DNA of 64,000 nucleotides from Oceanihabitans sp. IOP_32 (lineage in GTDB: Bacteria > Bacteroidota > Bacteroidia > Flavobacteriales > Flavobacteriaceae): assembly GCF_009498295.1 (NCBI RefSeq), contig NZ_CP040813.1, positions 1,495,001-1,559,000 on the forward strand, in the 5' to 3' direction. A model generated the notes under the pieces. It was not told the DNA's origin and made no database searches. It was given only the letters and a program-made list of their open reading frames with translations. A program made the position numbers and the translations under genes. Shown one piece after another: positions 1-9,548 of the stretch. The first letter of the stretch is position 1; every line of letters begins with the position of its first letter.

Positions 1-241
1 TAGGACTTGCTGGCGAGGCAAAATGCAAGATATAATCTAAGTCGCCATCAATTTTAATAAACTCGGTAACATCGTGCTCTATAAACTCGAAATTGGCATG
101 ATTCTCTAAATGTTTAAGGTTCTTTTTATCGCCAGTAATAAAGTTATCCATCCCGATAACGCGATAGCCTTCGGCAATAAAGCGATCGCATAAATGCGAG
201 CCTAAAAATCCCGCAGCACCTGTTATTAAAACCGTTTTCAT
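1..241 (-). CDS. UDP-glucuronate decarboxylase-like SDR, N-terminal part (cut by window edge)
   Basis: Translating the reverse strand from the ATG at 241 gives about 80 residues of an extended short-chain dehydrogenase. The glycine-rich NAD(P) loop TGAAGFLGSH lies near residue 8, and an acidic residue ends the second beta strand (GMDNF). The segment HFASPASP near residue 73 is typical of the UDP-glucuronic acid decarboxylase (UDP-xylose synthase) subfamily. That enzyme converts UDP-glucuronate to UDP-xylose or the 4-keto intermediate, which fits the UDP-glucose dehydrogenase immediately upstream on the same strand. The catalytic YxxxK lies beyond the window, so a related epimerase is possible. 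A 207-bp gap holding a repeated leader element separates it from ugd. Confidence 0.8.
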   Translation of the reverse strand, partial: MKTVLITGAAGFLGSHLCDRFIAEGYRVIGMDNFITGDKKNLKHLENHANFEFIEHDVTEFIKIDGDLDYILHFASPASP

Positions 242-335
242 GTGTTCAAGTTTATTGTTTTTTATCGGTCACATGTAACATCCATATAATCATTTCCAGA
301 GGTATCACGTTTTAGTTATGGCTGTTTCATGTGTT
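240..335 (-). repeat. Hairpin-forming leader element, copy 1
   Basis: The 5' flank of the decarboxylase gene is similar, by eye at about three quarters of positions, to the 5' flank of rmlA at 14778-14870 in the same orientation. Shared blocks on the plus strand include CATGTGTT at the start codon, TTTATTGTTTTT, TATCGGTCACA, ACATCCAT, ATCATTTCC and TTTAGTTATGG. Arms 270-286 and 317-333 are complementary at about 15 of 17 positions, so the transcript could fold into a long stem. Its function is unknown. It could be an untranslated leader, an intergenic repeat, or a recombination scar. Confidence 0.7.
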
Positions 336-448
336 TATCTGTCTTGTTTTGTTATCGGCAAACGTTGCAAGTTACCAATTTATACGGCAAACAAGTCGAT
401 GATGCCCTTGGGGAATTTTACTTGTAATAGGCTCGATTCGTACTTCTT

Positions 449-1849
449 TTAATATCCGCTTCCAATTTTATAATAGGTAAACCCGATCTTTTCCATAAGT
501 TTTTTATCTAAAACCCCTCTACCGTCGAATAAAAAGGCTGGTTTTTGCATGTTTTCGTAAATACGTGTCCAATCGTAGGTTTTAAATTCGTCCCACTCGG
601 TTAAAATAGCAATAGCATGGGCGTTTTTACAAGCCTCATAAGGATTGTTATGCACACTTAAAGCAGCTCTATTCGCTTCGGAAGTTCGGGTATTTAAATG
701 ATCGATATCCATGTACATTCTTTCGGAGGTCACTTTAGGATCGAACACCGCAATTTTTGCTTGCTCGCTTAACAAATTATCGGCCACATGAATGGCTGGC
801 GACATGCGGGTATCGTTCGTATCTTTTTTAAAGGCCCAACCTAAAAAGGCTATTTTCTTTCCCGAAACAGTATTGTACAGGGTAGTGACAATATGATCTG
901 AAAATCGATTTTTTTGATGGTCGTTCATAATAATAACCTGCTCCCAATAATTGGCTACCTCGTATAAATTATAACTTCTAGCAATATACACCAGATTTAA
1001 AATATCTTTCTGAAAGCAAGAACCGCCAAAGCCCACAGAGGCATTTAAAAATTTGGGGCCTATTCGAGAATCCATTCCAATAGCTTTAGACACCTCTGTA
1101 ATATCGGCACCTGTTTTTTCACAGATTTCCGACATGGCATTTATAGACGAAACCCGTTGGGCTAAAAAGGCATTGGCCGTTAGTTTTGATAGTTCTGATG
1201 ACCACAGATTGGTGGTTAAAATTTGTGCTTTAGGAATCCAATGGGTATAAATATCGACTAGGGCATTTACTGCGGATTCTCCAGTTGCAGTCGAGGTATC
1301 GCCACCAATTAATACCCGATCTGGATTTAATAAATCTTGAACAGCGGTACCCTCGGCCAAAAATTCTGGATTAGATAAAATTTGAAAATTAACACCATTA
1401 CCCACATGGTCTAAAATGTTTTTTATGGCCGATGCGGTGCGTACAGGTAGGGTAGATTTCTCGACCACTATTTTATCTTGTTTCGCAACTCTGGCGATTT
1501 GTCTGGCACATAGCTCGATGTATTTTAAATCGGCTGCCATGCCTTTCCCTTTACCGTAGGTTTTAGTAGGTGTATTTACCGAAATAAAAATCATCTCGGC
1601 CTCGTCTATAGCCTTGTCAATATCGGTAGAAAAGAACAGGTTCTTACCTCGGGTTGCTTTAACAATATCTGCTAAGCCAGGCTCGAATATAGGGAGCTCG
1701 TCGAAATTTTCGCTGTTCCAAGCGGCTATTCTATCGGCATTAATATCGACAACCGTAATTTTTATATGTGGGCACTTACTGGCGATTACCGCCATGGTGG
1801 GACCGCCTACGTAACCTGCGCCTATGCAACAGATGGTTTTAATTTTCAT
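449..1849 (-). CDS. ugd: UDP-glucose 6-dehydrogenase
   Basis: 466 residues. It oxidises UDP-glucose to UDP-glucuronate with two NAD+. The Rossmann loop [12 protein letters not shown] sits at the N-terminus, ISVNTPT and EKSTLPV follow, and the catalytic-cysteine motif [11 protein letters not shown] lies in the middle. The C-terminal UDP-binding domain carries [14 protein letters not shown]. The length and the GGPT loop resemble the longer animal-type UGDH subgroup that is common in Bacteroidota. It lies upstream of the UDP-glucuronate decarboxylase on the same strand, so the pair can supply GlcA and a xylose-type sugar. Its codons look more GC-rich than the O-antigen genes just upstream, and match rmlB and wzz better. 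Confidence 0.95.
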   Translation of the reverse strand: MKIKTICCIGAGYVGGPTMAVIASKCPHIKITVVDINADRIAAWNSENFDELPIFEPGLADIVKATRGKNLFFSTDIDKAIDEAEMIFISVNTPTKTYGKGKGMAADLKYIELCARQIARVAKQDKIVVEKSTLPVRTASAIKNILDHVGNGVNFQILSNPEFLAEGTAVQDLLNPDRVLIGGDTSTATGESAVNALVDIYTHWIPKAQILTTNLWSSELSKLTANAFLAQRVSSINAMSEICEKTGADITEVSKAIGMDSRIGPKFLNASVGFGGSCFQKDILNLVYIARSYNLYEVANYWEQVIIMNDHQKNRFSDHIVTTLYNTVSGKKIAFLGWAFKKDTNDTRMSPAIHVADNLLSEQAKIAVFDPKVTSERMYMDIDHLNTRTSEANRAALSVHNNPYEACKNAHAIAILTEWDEFKTYDWTRIYENMQKPAFLFDGRGVLDKKLMEKIGFTYYKIGSGY

Positions 1850-1872
1850 TTGATGAAATTATAATTTTAAGC

Positions 1873-3153
1873 TTAAAAGTTGTTTTCTAAATTATTTTCT
1901 TTTTTAAATACAAATATTGAAAACATAATCAAAAAGAATGAAAAAGAAATAATTCCCCATTGCCTATTTAGCATTGACTCCGTAACAAAACCAATCGAAA
2001 ACACATTAGTTATTAATATCATATATATATTATTAATTGCATACTTGTAAGAATAATAAAAAATTAAAAGCAATATAAATAAGCCTACAACACCAACATA
2101 TAGAAGAGTATCTAAATATTGATTATGTGCATTAAATTTATTGTAGAATCCTAAATAAAACTTATCCTTTTTAAACTGTTCTAATAATTTATTTTTACCG
2201 TCACCAACACCATAGCCAAACATTGGACTATTACTAATACATTTCGTAGCACTAATCCATTTATTTAATCGTATTGAAGTGCCTCCAAATTGGTCCTTAT
2301 AAAAATTCTCTTTGATTATAATGGATTCCTTTAGCCTAGTCCTTGTTACAGGATTTATGATACTTACGATTAATATTAAAGAAACTAAAGATGTTAAAAG
2401 TAGAATTTTTTTGTACGACCTGAGCTTCAAAAAAAAAATAATGAATATAAAATAATTTATAGCAAAGATTAATATTTGCCACCTTGAAGCTGTAAGTAAA
2501 ACTAGAAGGCCCAGGATTAGTAGAAAAAAATAATAAAATTTTATCTTCTTAATCTTTTTAAGATAAAATATAAAAATCAACCCTAAATTAGTAAACAAAC
2601 CTAGATAAATGGGCTGTATGTTTAAGGGTGATGTGAATTTATCATAAACAAAATACCAGTAATTTATATAATGATACTTTCCATTTTCTATCTCTCCTCC
2701 TCTTAACTTGTCAAATATATACCCCAAGGTATAACCTTCATGTATATTCTTGTAAATTGCAACAAAAATAAGGTAAAAAAAAATTAAACATAGATAGTAT
2801 ATATATGCTTTTACTATAAATTCTAAATTGATTTCTTCTTTGGAAATAAACAGTGGAATTACTGGTATTAATAAAAAAGATATAGAGCGTCCAATAACAC
2901 CAATTCCATTTGCCACATCCTGAGAATAAAACAATGACAATAGTAATACGAAAAAATATAAAACAAAAAAGAAAGAAACTTTATTAAAATTATTCTTGTT
3001 AATATTTTGTTTATGAATAAAGTGCCGGATAATAACAAAACTAAAAAGAACTCCCAATAAAATAGGATTTAATATTGGAGGAGGTATAACAAATGTTATT
3101 AATATTAAAGTTAAAAGAATATTTACAATACCAATATTTTTTATTTTAACCAT
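1873..3153 (-). CDS. O-antigen ligase/polymerase family membrane protein
   Basis: 426 residues, very hydrophobic, with about ten or more predicted membrane segments. A large loop carries a conserved arginine context (TASRWQ) and the segment FNAHNQYLDTLLYVGVVGL. The HNQYL-type motif is characteristic of the Wzy_C/WaaL superfamily, which polymerises or ligates lipid-linked O-antigen or capsule repeats in the inner membrane. A second superfamily member lies at 4230-5423, so one may be the polymerase and the other the ligase. Sequence alone cannot tell which. The ATG overlaps the stop of the upstream glycosyltransferase by 8 bp, so the two are co-transcribed. Strongly AT-rich. Confidence 0.8.
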   Translation of the reverse strand: MVKIKNIGIVNILLTLILITFVIPPPILNPILLGVLFSFVIIRHFIHKQNINKNNFNKVSFFFVLYFFVLLLSLFYSQDVANGIGVIGRSISFLLIPVIPLFISKEEINLEFIVKAYIYYLCLIFFYLIFVAIYKNIHEGYTLGYIFDKLRGGEIENGKYHYINYWYFVYDKFTSPLNIQPIYLGLFTNLGLIFIFYLKKIKKIKFYYFFLLILGLLVLLTASRWQILIFAINYFIFIIFFLKLRSYKKILLLTSLVSLILIVSIINPVTRTRLKESIIIKENFYKDQFGGTSIRLNKWISATKCISNSPMFGYGVGDGKNKLLEQFKKDKFYLGFYNKFNAHNQYLDTLLYVGVVGLFILLLIFYYSYKYAINNIYMILITNVFSIGFVTESMLNRQWGIISFSFFLIMFSIFVFKKENNLENNF

Positions 3154-4264
3154 TATTTCCTTTTAATTTTGAAAACAAATAATTCTCATATTGAGAATTT
3201 ATTAAGTTCCAATTGAAGTTTAACTTTATTTCTTTAATATTATTATTTTTAAAAGCTTCTTTATTTTTTTCAAAAAAAGAATTATCATCTATTATATTAC
3301 TGATATTTTTAGGCTCTTTAAAATATAATGCATTTAATTTCAAAATGCTTTTATTGAAAATATTATCATTTGCTACTATCAATGCTCCTGATGCCATTGC
3401 TTCAAGTAAGGATGGGTTGGTACCACCTACAGAATGCCCATGAAAATAAAACTTTGAATAATATCTTAAATTATTTAAATGATTCATATTGTAGACTCCC
3501 CCCACAAACTTAATGTTTTCTTGATTTTGATATTTATTTTTCAGATGAGAACCGAATTTACTTGTATCATGCTTACCTATAACCAGAATAATTTCTTTTT
3601 GTTTAGCCAAACTAACTCCATCCAAAATGGTTTCAATATTGTTTTCTGGCTCTAACCTAGCAATTAACATATTATACTTATACGGTTCAACATTATACTG
3701 TTCAACAACTGACTTATCTGGCATGTTAAAAACATCAGCTCCATATGCAATATACTTTGATTCTTTATTATATACTTTTTTTATATAATTTTGGATACCT
3801 ATAGAATCAGACACAAGATAATCACTATTCTTTACAGCTAGGCTTTCCGCTATCTTTAAAAATTTTCTAACTGGTTTTTTATACTTAGATCTTTTCCATT
3901 CCAAGCCATCCATATTAGTTATTATTATTGAATTCTTTGGTAGTAATTTACTCCATATCGAACTACTAGTATAACCTAATTGAAGTATAATATCAAAATG
4001 TTCTTTCCTACAATGGCGGATACAATTTAAATCATAAATAAACTGACCTGCCGTTCCAATTTTATCCTCAGGGTCATTTTTATGAATAATTTTCACACCA
4101 TTCCACTCTTTTAATTGATAAGGATGTGTGTGCGAATTAAAAACACTTATATCATGACCTTTATTAGCCATATAGAGTGAAAAATATTCAGCAAATTGTT
4201 CAAACCCACCATGGTTGTTTGGTATTCCTCTAGTTCCTAAGATTGCTAGCTTCATTTTTTTCAT
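3146..4264 (-). CDS. DUF1972-type glycosyltransferase (rhamnosyltransferase-like, GT4 fold)
   Basis: 372 residues. The N-terminus LAILGTRGIPNNHGGFEQ is the hallmark of DUF1972 glycosyltransferases, which are often annotated as rhamnosyltransferases. The C-terminal half has the GT-B features ARLEPENN and GGTNPSLLEAMASG, the E-x7-E-like nucleotide-sugar site. Given the rml genes in this locus, dTDP-rhamnose is a plausible donor, but this is inference. The start at 4264 overlaps the upstream wzy-like gene by 35 bp. An in-frame ATG three codons later (4255) gives a slightly shorter protein and cannot be excluded. Confidence 0.85.
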   Translation of the reverse strand: MKKMKLAILGTRGIPNNHGGFEQFAEYFSLYMANKGHDISVFNSHTHPYQLKEWNGVKIIHKNDPEDKIGTAGQFIYDLNCIRHCRKEHFDIILQLGYTSSSIWSKLLPKNSIIITNMDGLEWKRSKYKKPVRKFLKIAESLAVKNSDYLVSDSIGIQNYIKKVYNKESKYIAYGADVFNMPDKSVVEQYNVEPYKYNMLIARLEPENNIETILDGVSLAKQKEIILVIGKHDTSKFGSHLKNKYQNQENIKFVGGVYNMNHLNNLRYYSKFYFHGHSVGGTNPSLLEAMASGALIVANDNIFNKSILKLNALYFKEPKNISNIIDDNSFFEKNKEAFKNNNIKEIKLNFNWNLINSQYENYLFSKLKGNNG

Positions 4265-5423
4265 ATATCATTGAGTAAAATAAGTATAATAAAAGAATTG
4301 TAAAATAATAATAAAAACCATTAAAAAATGCAGATAACCAAAAACTAGAAAATGTTAGAGATATAAAAACACTATTTTTTATAATATCTTTATGTTTCCT
4401 ATAAATTTTTACAAACAAACTTAGGTAGAATATTAATGGTAAAATACCGTATGAATAAAAAATGCTTAAAAAATCGTTATGAAACCAAATAGCATAAGAG
4501 ACGTTTTTTATATTAGCCTCTACTGAAGTGTTAAAACCCCTACCAAAAATAAAATCAATTAAGCTAAATGTTTTTATTTCGGTCCACCAAGAAGACCATA
4601 TTATAACTCTAGATAACCTTTCATAATTAGAGATTACAGTTTTAACAATTGTTAGATACTGGTATATGATAGTATCACTAAATAAAAATAAAATCTCATC
4701 AATGTAAACAATTAATAATACTGCTAAAGATACTAGAACTAACAAATACTTCAAATATTTAGCTTTAAAAAAATACAAGAACAAGCCTAATAACATTACT
4801 ACAACAGGTGTTCTAGAGCCTGTTAAAAATATTATAACTATTAGTGGGAGTATTATTATAAAATAAGTGAGTTTATTTGCCCCAAAAGACCTAAATCTGT
4901 CAATTAAGTATAATACAATAAATGTAAAAAAATATGATGCTATATGAGCTTTTCTAAAAAATCCTTGTCTATACGATCTATTATACTCAATATCATCCGT
5001 TTTAACTCCCAAAGTATTACCCCAAAGATTCTGATCAAAGCCAACAAACGTTGCCAAAAATAAAATAATTGAAGTAATTATGAAAAAAGTAATTATTTTT
5101 TTATTAGGTTTAAAATAATTTATATCTGAAAACAGATAAAATGAACCAAAAAAAGACATTATAAATAAATAATCAGATAATGATTCTTTATAAAAACCAC
5201 TCCTAATTGTGTTAAATATAAAGGATGAAGAAAAAGCTAAAACTATGATTAAAAAAGACTGATATTTCTTTAAAGAAAAAAACCCAGGTATAATTAATAG
5301 AAAAAAAAATAACATTAGAGATAACACAAATAGTGGAATATCATAAAAATAATTAAGTACACTATCTAATGCGAAAACTAAAATATAAAGCAAAAAGATT
5401 ATTGATCTTTTATCTAAAATCAT
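4230..5423 (-). CDS. Wzy-like O-antigen/capsule polymerase, integral membrane
   Basis: 397 residues with about ten hydrophobic segments. Conserved features are TGSRTPVVVMLLG and, in the periplasmic loop, IWFHNDFLSIFYSYG, which matches the HN-x-x-L region of the O-antigen polymerase/ligase superfamily. It probably polymerises undecaprenyl-linked repeat units. The start overlaps the stop of the upstream GT2 gene by 14 bp, and the 3' end overlaps the next glycosyltransferase, indicating tight translational coupling. Assignment as polymerase rather than ligase is inferred from its place among the repeat-unit genes. Confidence 0.75.
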   Translation of the reverse strand: MILDKRSIIFLLYILVFALDSVLNYFYDIPLFVLSLMLFFFLLIIPGFFSLKKYQSFLIIVLAFSSSFIFNTIRSGFYKESLSDYLFIMSFFGSFYLFSDINYFKPNKKIITFFIITSIILFLATFVGFDQNLWGNTLGVKTDDIEYNRSYRQGFFRKAHIASYFFTFIVLYLIDRFRSFGANKLTYFIIILPLIVIIFLTGSRTPVVVMLLGLFLYFFKAKYLKYLLVLVSLAVLLIVYIDEILFLFSDTIIYQYLTIVKTVISNYERLSRVIIWSSWWTEIKTFSLIDFIFGRGFNTSVEANIKNVSYAIWFHNDFLSIFYSYGILPLIFYLSLFVKIYRKHKDIIKNSVFISLTFSSFWLSAFFNGFYYYFTILLLYLFYSMIYEKNEASNLRN

Positions 5424-6282
5424 TTAAAAATTTTTTAATTACCTTGTCTGGTCTAAAAAGACCTGAAATACCTAAAAATAATACTCTTTTAAAATTATTT
5501 TTTTCAAAGTAATATTTTCTATAATATTTCAAACTTAAATAGTTTATAACAACTAAAAAAAAACTAGTTTTAGTTTTAAATATCTTATCTCTTAAAGCGT
5601 ATGTTTTCTTTATCGTACTAAACGGCAAAGCATTAGAAACACTATTTTGATGAATTCTGACAAAGGTGAGCTTATCTGGAAAACTTTGCGCTTTTACACC
5701 ATCTTTAATCATTCTAGAAAAAATATCATAGTCTTCAGCTGGAACATTACTTTGACAGTATAAATACTTTTTAAAAAATAAACTTTTACCCATAACTGTT
5801 CCGTGCAGTAACCCATGTTCACCTTTAATATATCTTTTATATATTGATTCATATTTTTGTGGAAAATTTGAAGACCCAACTACGCTTTCAAGTTTTTCAT
5901 TAAAATAAGTTACATTACTCCCAGTAATATCAATATCACTATTTTTCTCTAAAAAAGTGTATTGTTTTGCTATTCTTGTTTTTTCCAGTATGTCATCTGG
6001 ATCAACTCTTAAAATATACTTACCCGTAGTTTCTTTAATTCCAACATTAAGGGCATTTGCAAAACCTACATTACTTTTTAATGCTATAACTTTTAGATAT
6101 GGTAAATTATACCTTGAGAGTATCTTTAATGATTCATCGGTTGAACCATCATCAATGATTATTAATTCTTTTGGTAATGCACTTGAGTTTATAACACTAG
6201 ATATAAATTCATCTAAATATTTCCCATTATTATAATTAGCGCATACTATGGATACGTCACAAATTTCCTTTTTACTACACAT
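5410..6282 (-). CDS. Family 2 glycosyltransferase
   Basis: 290 residues with a GT-A fold. VSIVCANYNNGKYLDEF and IIDDGSTDESL form the nucleotide-binding part. LRVDPDD is the DXD-type metal site, here RVDPDD. GLLHGTVM and a PAEDYDIFSRM segment are the acceptor-side and general-base regions seen in capsule GT2 enzymes. It should transfer one sugar to the growing lipid-linked repeat on the cytoplasmic face. Donor and linkage cannot be read from sequence. It overlaps the sialyltransferase-like gene by 8 bp upstream and wzy by 14 bp downstream. Confidence 0.9.
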   Translation of the reverse strand: MCSKKEICDVSIVCANYNNGKYLDEFISSVINSSALPKELIIIDDGSTDESLKILSRYNLPYLKVIALKSNVGFANALNVGIKETTGKYILRVDPDDILEKTRIAKQYTFLEKNSDIDITGSNVTYFNEKLESVVGSSNFPQKYESIYKRYIKGEHGLLHGTVMGKSLFFKKYLYCQSNVPAEDYDIFSRMIKDGVKAQSFPDKLTFVRIHQNSVSNALPFSTIKKTYALRDKIFKTKTSFFLVVINYLSLKYYRKYYFEKNNFKRVLFLGISGLFRPDKVIKKFLNDFR

Positions 6283-7291
6283 AACTCATATATTCTTTTT
6301 TTTGCTCCATATCCATTATATGATTAATATAAGTGTCTATTTCAGGTATACCTGAGGTTAATTTAATACCCGATAAAACATGATGATCAAATCTTTTAGC
6401 ATAGTACAAAAGTGATGTGTGCATACCAATAACTGTTAAGTTTTTTGACTTTAAAAACTCAAACTCTAAAATACAGCTGTCCTTAAGACAAGTTATACTA
6501 TCAAAACCAAAATTATTAATGACAAAACTTAAAGTCTTCTTTCTAATTAATTCATTCTGCTCAGGATGAAATTTAATAAATAATTGATTATCATATGTTT
6601 TTAAAAGCTTTAATGTTTCTTTTATTATCATCAAATACTCTTCTTCACTAATCTTTGTTCGTTCTTTAAATGAGTCTAAAACAAAAACAACATTACCATT
6701 TTCAATAGTATTGTTATAATTAGTAACAATTTGACTATTTATTTTTAACACTTTCTTTTCTTCAATAAAAGGGAAACAGTCTTTATTTATACAAATTGCA
6801 TACTTAAACTTATCTTTAGGATAAGGTTGATAGTGTTTGTTTTTTAATAAAAATCGTTTTGAAATCAGTTTAGATAAAAATTGACTACACTTAATTTTTG
6901 TTGATTTATATAATTCTTTGTCTAATTTATATGCTGTAATTCCTTCTTCAACTAAAACTAAGCTCTCACACAAATCATGTGTTCCTATAATTTGAAACAA
7001 CGAATGATTGAATTGAGGAAGATAAGCGCAAAACGGTTTATTATCTGTTAATAATTTAATGCCATTATCTAAATGCTCAATTTTTTCTTTTAACTTAAAA
7101 ACCTTATTTAACCTAGATTCCGTTTCAAGATAATTATAAAATTCTGTCATGTCATATGAATCCTCATTGCTTTTTAATTTATAACCTCTAGAAGTAATAT
7201 ACCTAATCTTATTCTTAGATAAATTATATTCTAAAATAAATAGCTGAGCTATTACGAATGTAATATGACTATGGATATAAAAAACATGCAT
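6275..7291 (-). CDS. Putative sialyltransferase-like glycosyltransferase (polyST/GT52-like)
   Basis: 338 residues. It has the two short motifs that define bacterial sialyltransferases of the GT38/GT52/GT80 type: D/E-D/E-G (VLVEEGITAY, EEG at about 115-117) and HP (FIKFHPEQ, HP at about 242-243). A later hydroxyl-rich motif follows (MHTSLLYYA, about 290-298). In characterised enzymes EEG and HP contribute the base and the CMP-phosphate contact. The locus encodes a CMP-sugar-acid synthetase-like protein, so this gene is the natural candidate to use its product. Overall similarity to known families is not measurable here, so donor and linkage are open. It begins 2 bp after the flippase reading frame ends. 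Confidence 0.6.
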   Translation of the reverse strand: MHVFYIHSHITFVIAQLFILEYNLSKNKIRYITSRGYKLKSNEDSYDMTEFYNYLETESRLNKVFKLKEKIEHLDNGIKLLTDNKPFCAYLPQFNHSLFQIIGTHDLCESLVLVEEGITAYKLDKELYKSTKIKCSQFLSKLISKRFLLKNKHYQPYPKDKFKYAICINKDCFPFIEEKKVLKINSQIVTNYNNTIENGNVVFVLDSFKERTKISEEEYLMIIKETLKLLKTYDNQLFIKFHPEQNELIRKKTLSFVINNFGFDSITCLKDSCILEFEFLKSKNLTVIGMHTSLLYYAKRFDHHVLSGIKLTSGIPEIDTYINHIMDMEQKKEYMSYV

Positions 7292-7293
7292 AT

Positions 7294-8722
7294 TTAAATA
7301 TTTATTAAAATCTTTTTGATGTTGAGTATCTTAAACTTGATGTTTAATAGAATTAAGGTGACCAAATAATAGATTACGGAAAATATTACTACAAACCACT
7401 TTAATTCAAAATACTTATTTAAAATATAAAACGGTGTGTAAACAATTATTGATACTAAAACAATTATCAAGTAGTTTGTTATAGGAAAAAAGTTTATGAT
7501 ATTTAAATTTAGTCTTCTTTTTATAAAAAAAAAAGAGACAGAAATAGTACTTAAACTTGATATAACAGTAGCCCAAGAAGCCCCTTTAACCCCATAAATA
7601 GGTATTAATATAATATTTAAACCTAACCCAATAACTGCACTCAATAATATTACAAAATTTGATTTCTTCTCAAGACCAATACTTCCCATAAAAACTGAAA
7701 AAGCCATAACACTTAGAGAGTATCTTAATATGTATATTTTAAACACCTCTCCGGAAACTTGAAAATCATCTCCATATAAAAACTTAATTAAAGGAACTGC
7801 TTCAAAAAAACTATAAACTAAAATAGGGATTAAAAAAAAGGAGCTTTTAAGAATTGCTTTTTTTACCTCTATAGCCAATTCCCTTATTTTATCGTTAAAA
7901 TATAACTCAGTAAAAACAGGAATTAAGCTAATAAATAAAGAGCTAGTAATTATGTTAACGAAAGGGAGGTTAATAGCTCCATTTTGGTAGTAAACAAAAT
8001 CTGTTGGGTTTAAAATTATTGCTATTAAATACTTATCAATGTATAAACTAAACGCACCTAGTATTACACCTATAGAAATAGTTGATATATAAATAAATTC
8101 CTCTTTATTAAATGCCTTTAAACTAAAATTTAATTCTTTCCTATTTATTATAAAAGTATTAATTATTAATCTAAAAAGTTCAATACAAAAAAGTTGAACA
8201 AGAACTATTTCTACTTTAAAATTGTTTAATAAATAATCATAGAAAACAAGCTAATAAAGCTATAAAAGTAAAAGTATATAGTAATAGATATTTATTTAGT
8301 TTATTTTTTAAGTAATGATAATTAGGGAAAATTGTATTAACCAACTTAATAAAATAATAGAGTAGAATGATATATATATAGTTTATGAATGCTTCATTTT
8401 GAAAGCTTACCCCAATAACTGATTTGAATAAAAATATTAGAGAACAAAGAAATAAAGCAACTAAAATCATGATAAAAGAAAACTTCCCAAACAAAGATTG
8501 TTTTTGTTTCAAATCATCATATTTACCATGAAAAAAATTTAACGAAAGCGGTAAACCCGATACAAGCGTTACCAAAATTGAAGATACAAACACTATTTGC
8601 AGCAATTCACCTAATTCATTTTTATCAACAATAAAACGGGATAAAAAAACAGAAATTAATAGAACTTCGAAAGTTCTCATCATGTTTGAGATAGAAAAAA
8701 GAATTTTATTGTTTATACGCAT
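7294..8722 (-). pseudogene. Wzx-type polysaccharide flippase split by a single frameshift
   Basis: Two consecutive open frames join into one MATE-fold polysaccharide flippase of about 475 residues. The first, 8722 to 8237, encodes 161 residues (start RINNKILFSIS) and stops at a TGA. The second is open from 8250 to 7294 in another frame and continues with VFYDYLLNNFKVEIVL and later GAINLPFVNI and FLYGDDFQVSG. The total of 1429 bp is one base more than a multiple of three, so one extra base between 8250 and 8240, beside a run of four T (8243-8246), explains the break. It is the only flippase candidate seen in the locus. Either the strain is affected, a sequencing error is present, or slippage restores the frame. 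Confidence 0.75.
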
Positions 8723-8773
8723 TATTTAATACTGAGTTTGAGATGCATGTAATTTAAATAATAACCAAAAAAC

Positions 8774-9325
8774 TTAATCTAACATAGAGAAAACAATATC
8801 TTCTATATTTATAGAGACAAAATTCGGATCATAACTTCCATTAATCGGTTGTGTAGTAATTAGTTTATCTTTTTCATTGTAAATAATATACTTATTTGGT
8901 TTAAATAATTGCTCGAATTTACCATCATTAAAATAAAACTCTTTATTGTTGTATGTAATCTTAAGATTATTTAGAGTTATGGGTTCTTGTGAGTAATTAA
9001 CTCCAAAATCTAATCGTAAACCATTAGGTATTATTCCTTCTGGAATCGAAAAAACAAGCTTTTGGCTGTTTTCAGATCCTTTAACAATAACTTCTAAAAC
9101 TCTTTTTGAAGAATATTCTTTACTATTAAAATCTTTATAAAACAAGTGAAATTTATCATCTTTCTTTACAACTGCATCTAGTATAACTTCAAAATATTGA
9201 TTCCCTTCAATTTCATTGTTAACTACTATAGTGTCGTCTTCTGTTTCTAATATTTGTGTTTTTTTCTTTTCAGATTTACAGGCAAAAAAAGCAACAAAAC
9301 CGATAAGTAAAACAAGTTGTTTCAT
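8774..9325 (-). CDS. Hypothetical lipoprotein
   Basis: 183 residues, family not recognised. The N-terminus is a lipoprotein signal: KQLVLLIGFVAFF followed by the lipobox Cys in FFACKSEKKK. The body is beta-rich (alternating hydrophobic pattern, with LRLDFGVNY and ITYNNKEFYF) and may be a carbohydrate-binding or sandwich-like domain, but this is a guess. It lies between the flippase and the HAD phosphatase on the same strand, so it may serve surface-glycan assembly. The 223 bp upstream (9326-9548) contain no gene and could hold a promoter. Confidence 0.65.
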   Translation of the reverse strand: MKQLVLLIGFVAFFACKSEKKKTQILETEDDTIVVNNEIEGNQYFEVILDAVVKKDDKFHLFYKDFNSKEYSSKRVLEVIVKGSENSQKLVFSIPEGIIPNGLRLDFGVNYSQEPITLNNLKITYNNKEFYFNDGKFEQLFKPNKYIIYNEKDKLITTQPINGSYDPNFVSINIEDIVFSMLD

Positions 9326-9548
9326 AAATTTATATTTTATTTAATGCAAAAATACAATAGTTAAGTGTTATTCCGTCTTTAATTTTTATTTATATGATTT
9401 AGCTGAAAATAGTTGTTGTAAACTTTAAAAAATGTTTGTTTAATATCATTTTTTTATAATTCCTATAAAAGCATATCTTAATTATTTTATGGTAGCTTTA
9501 AAAAGAAAAACAAAAAACCATTAATAAGTATATATTACATGTAAAAGA

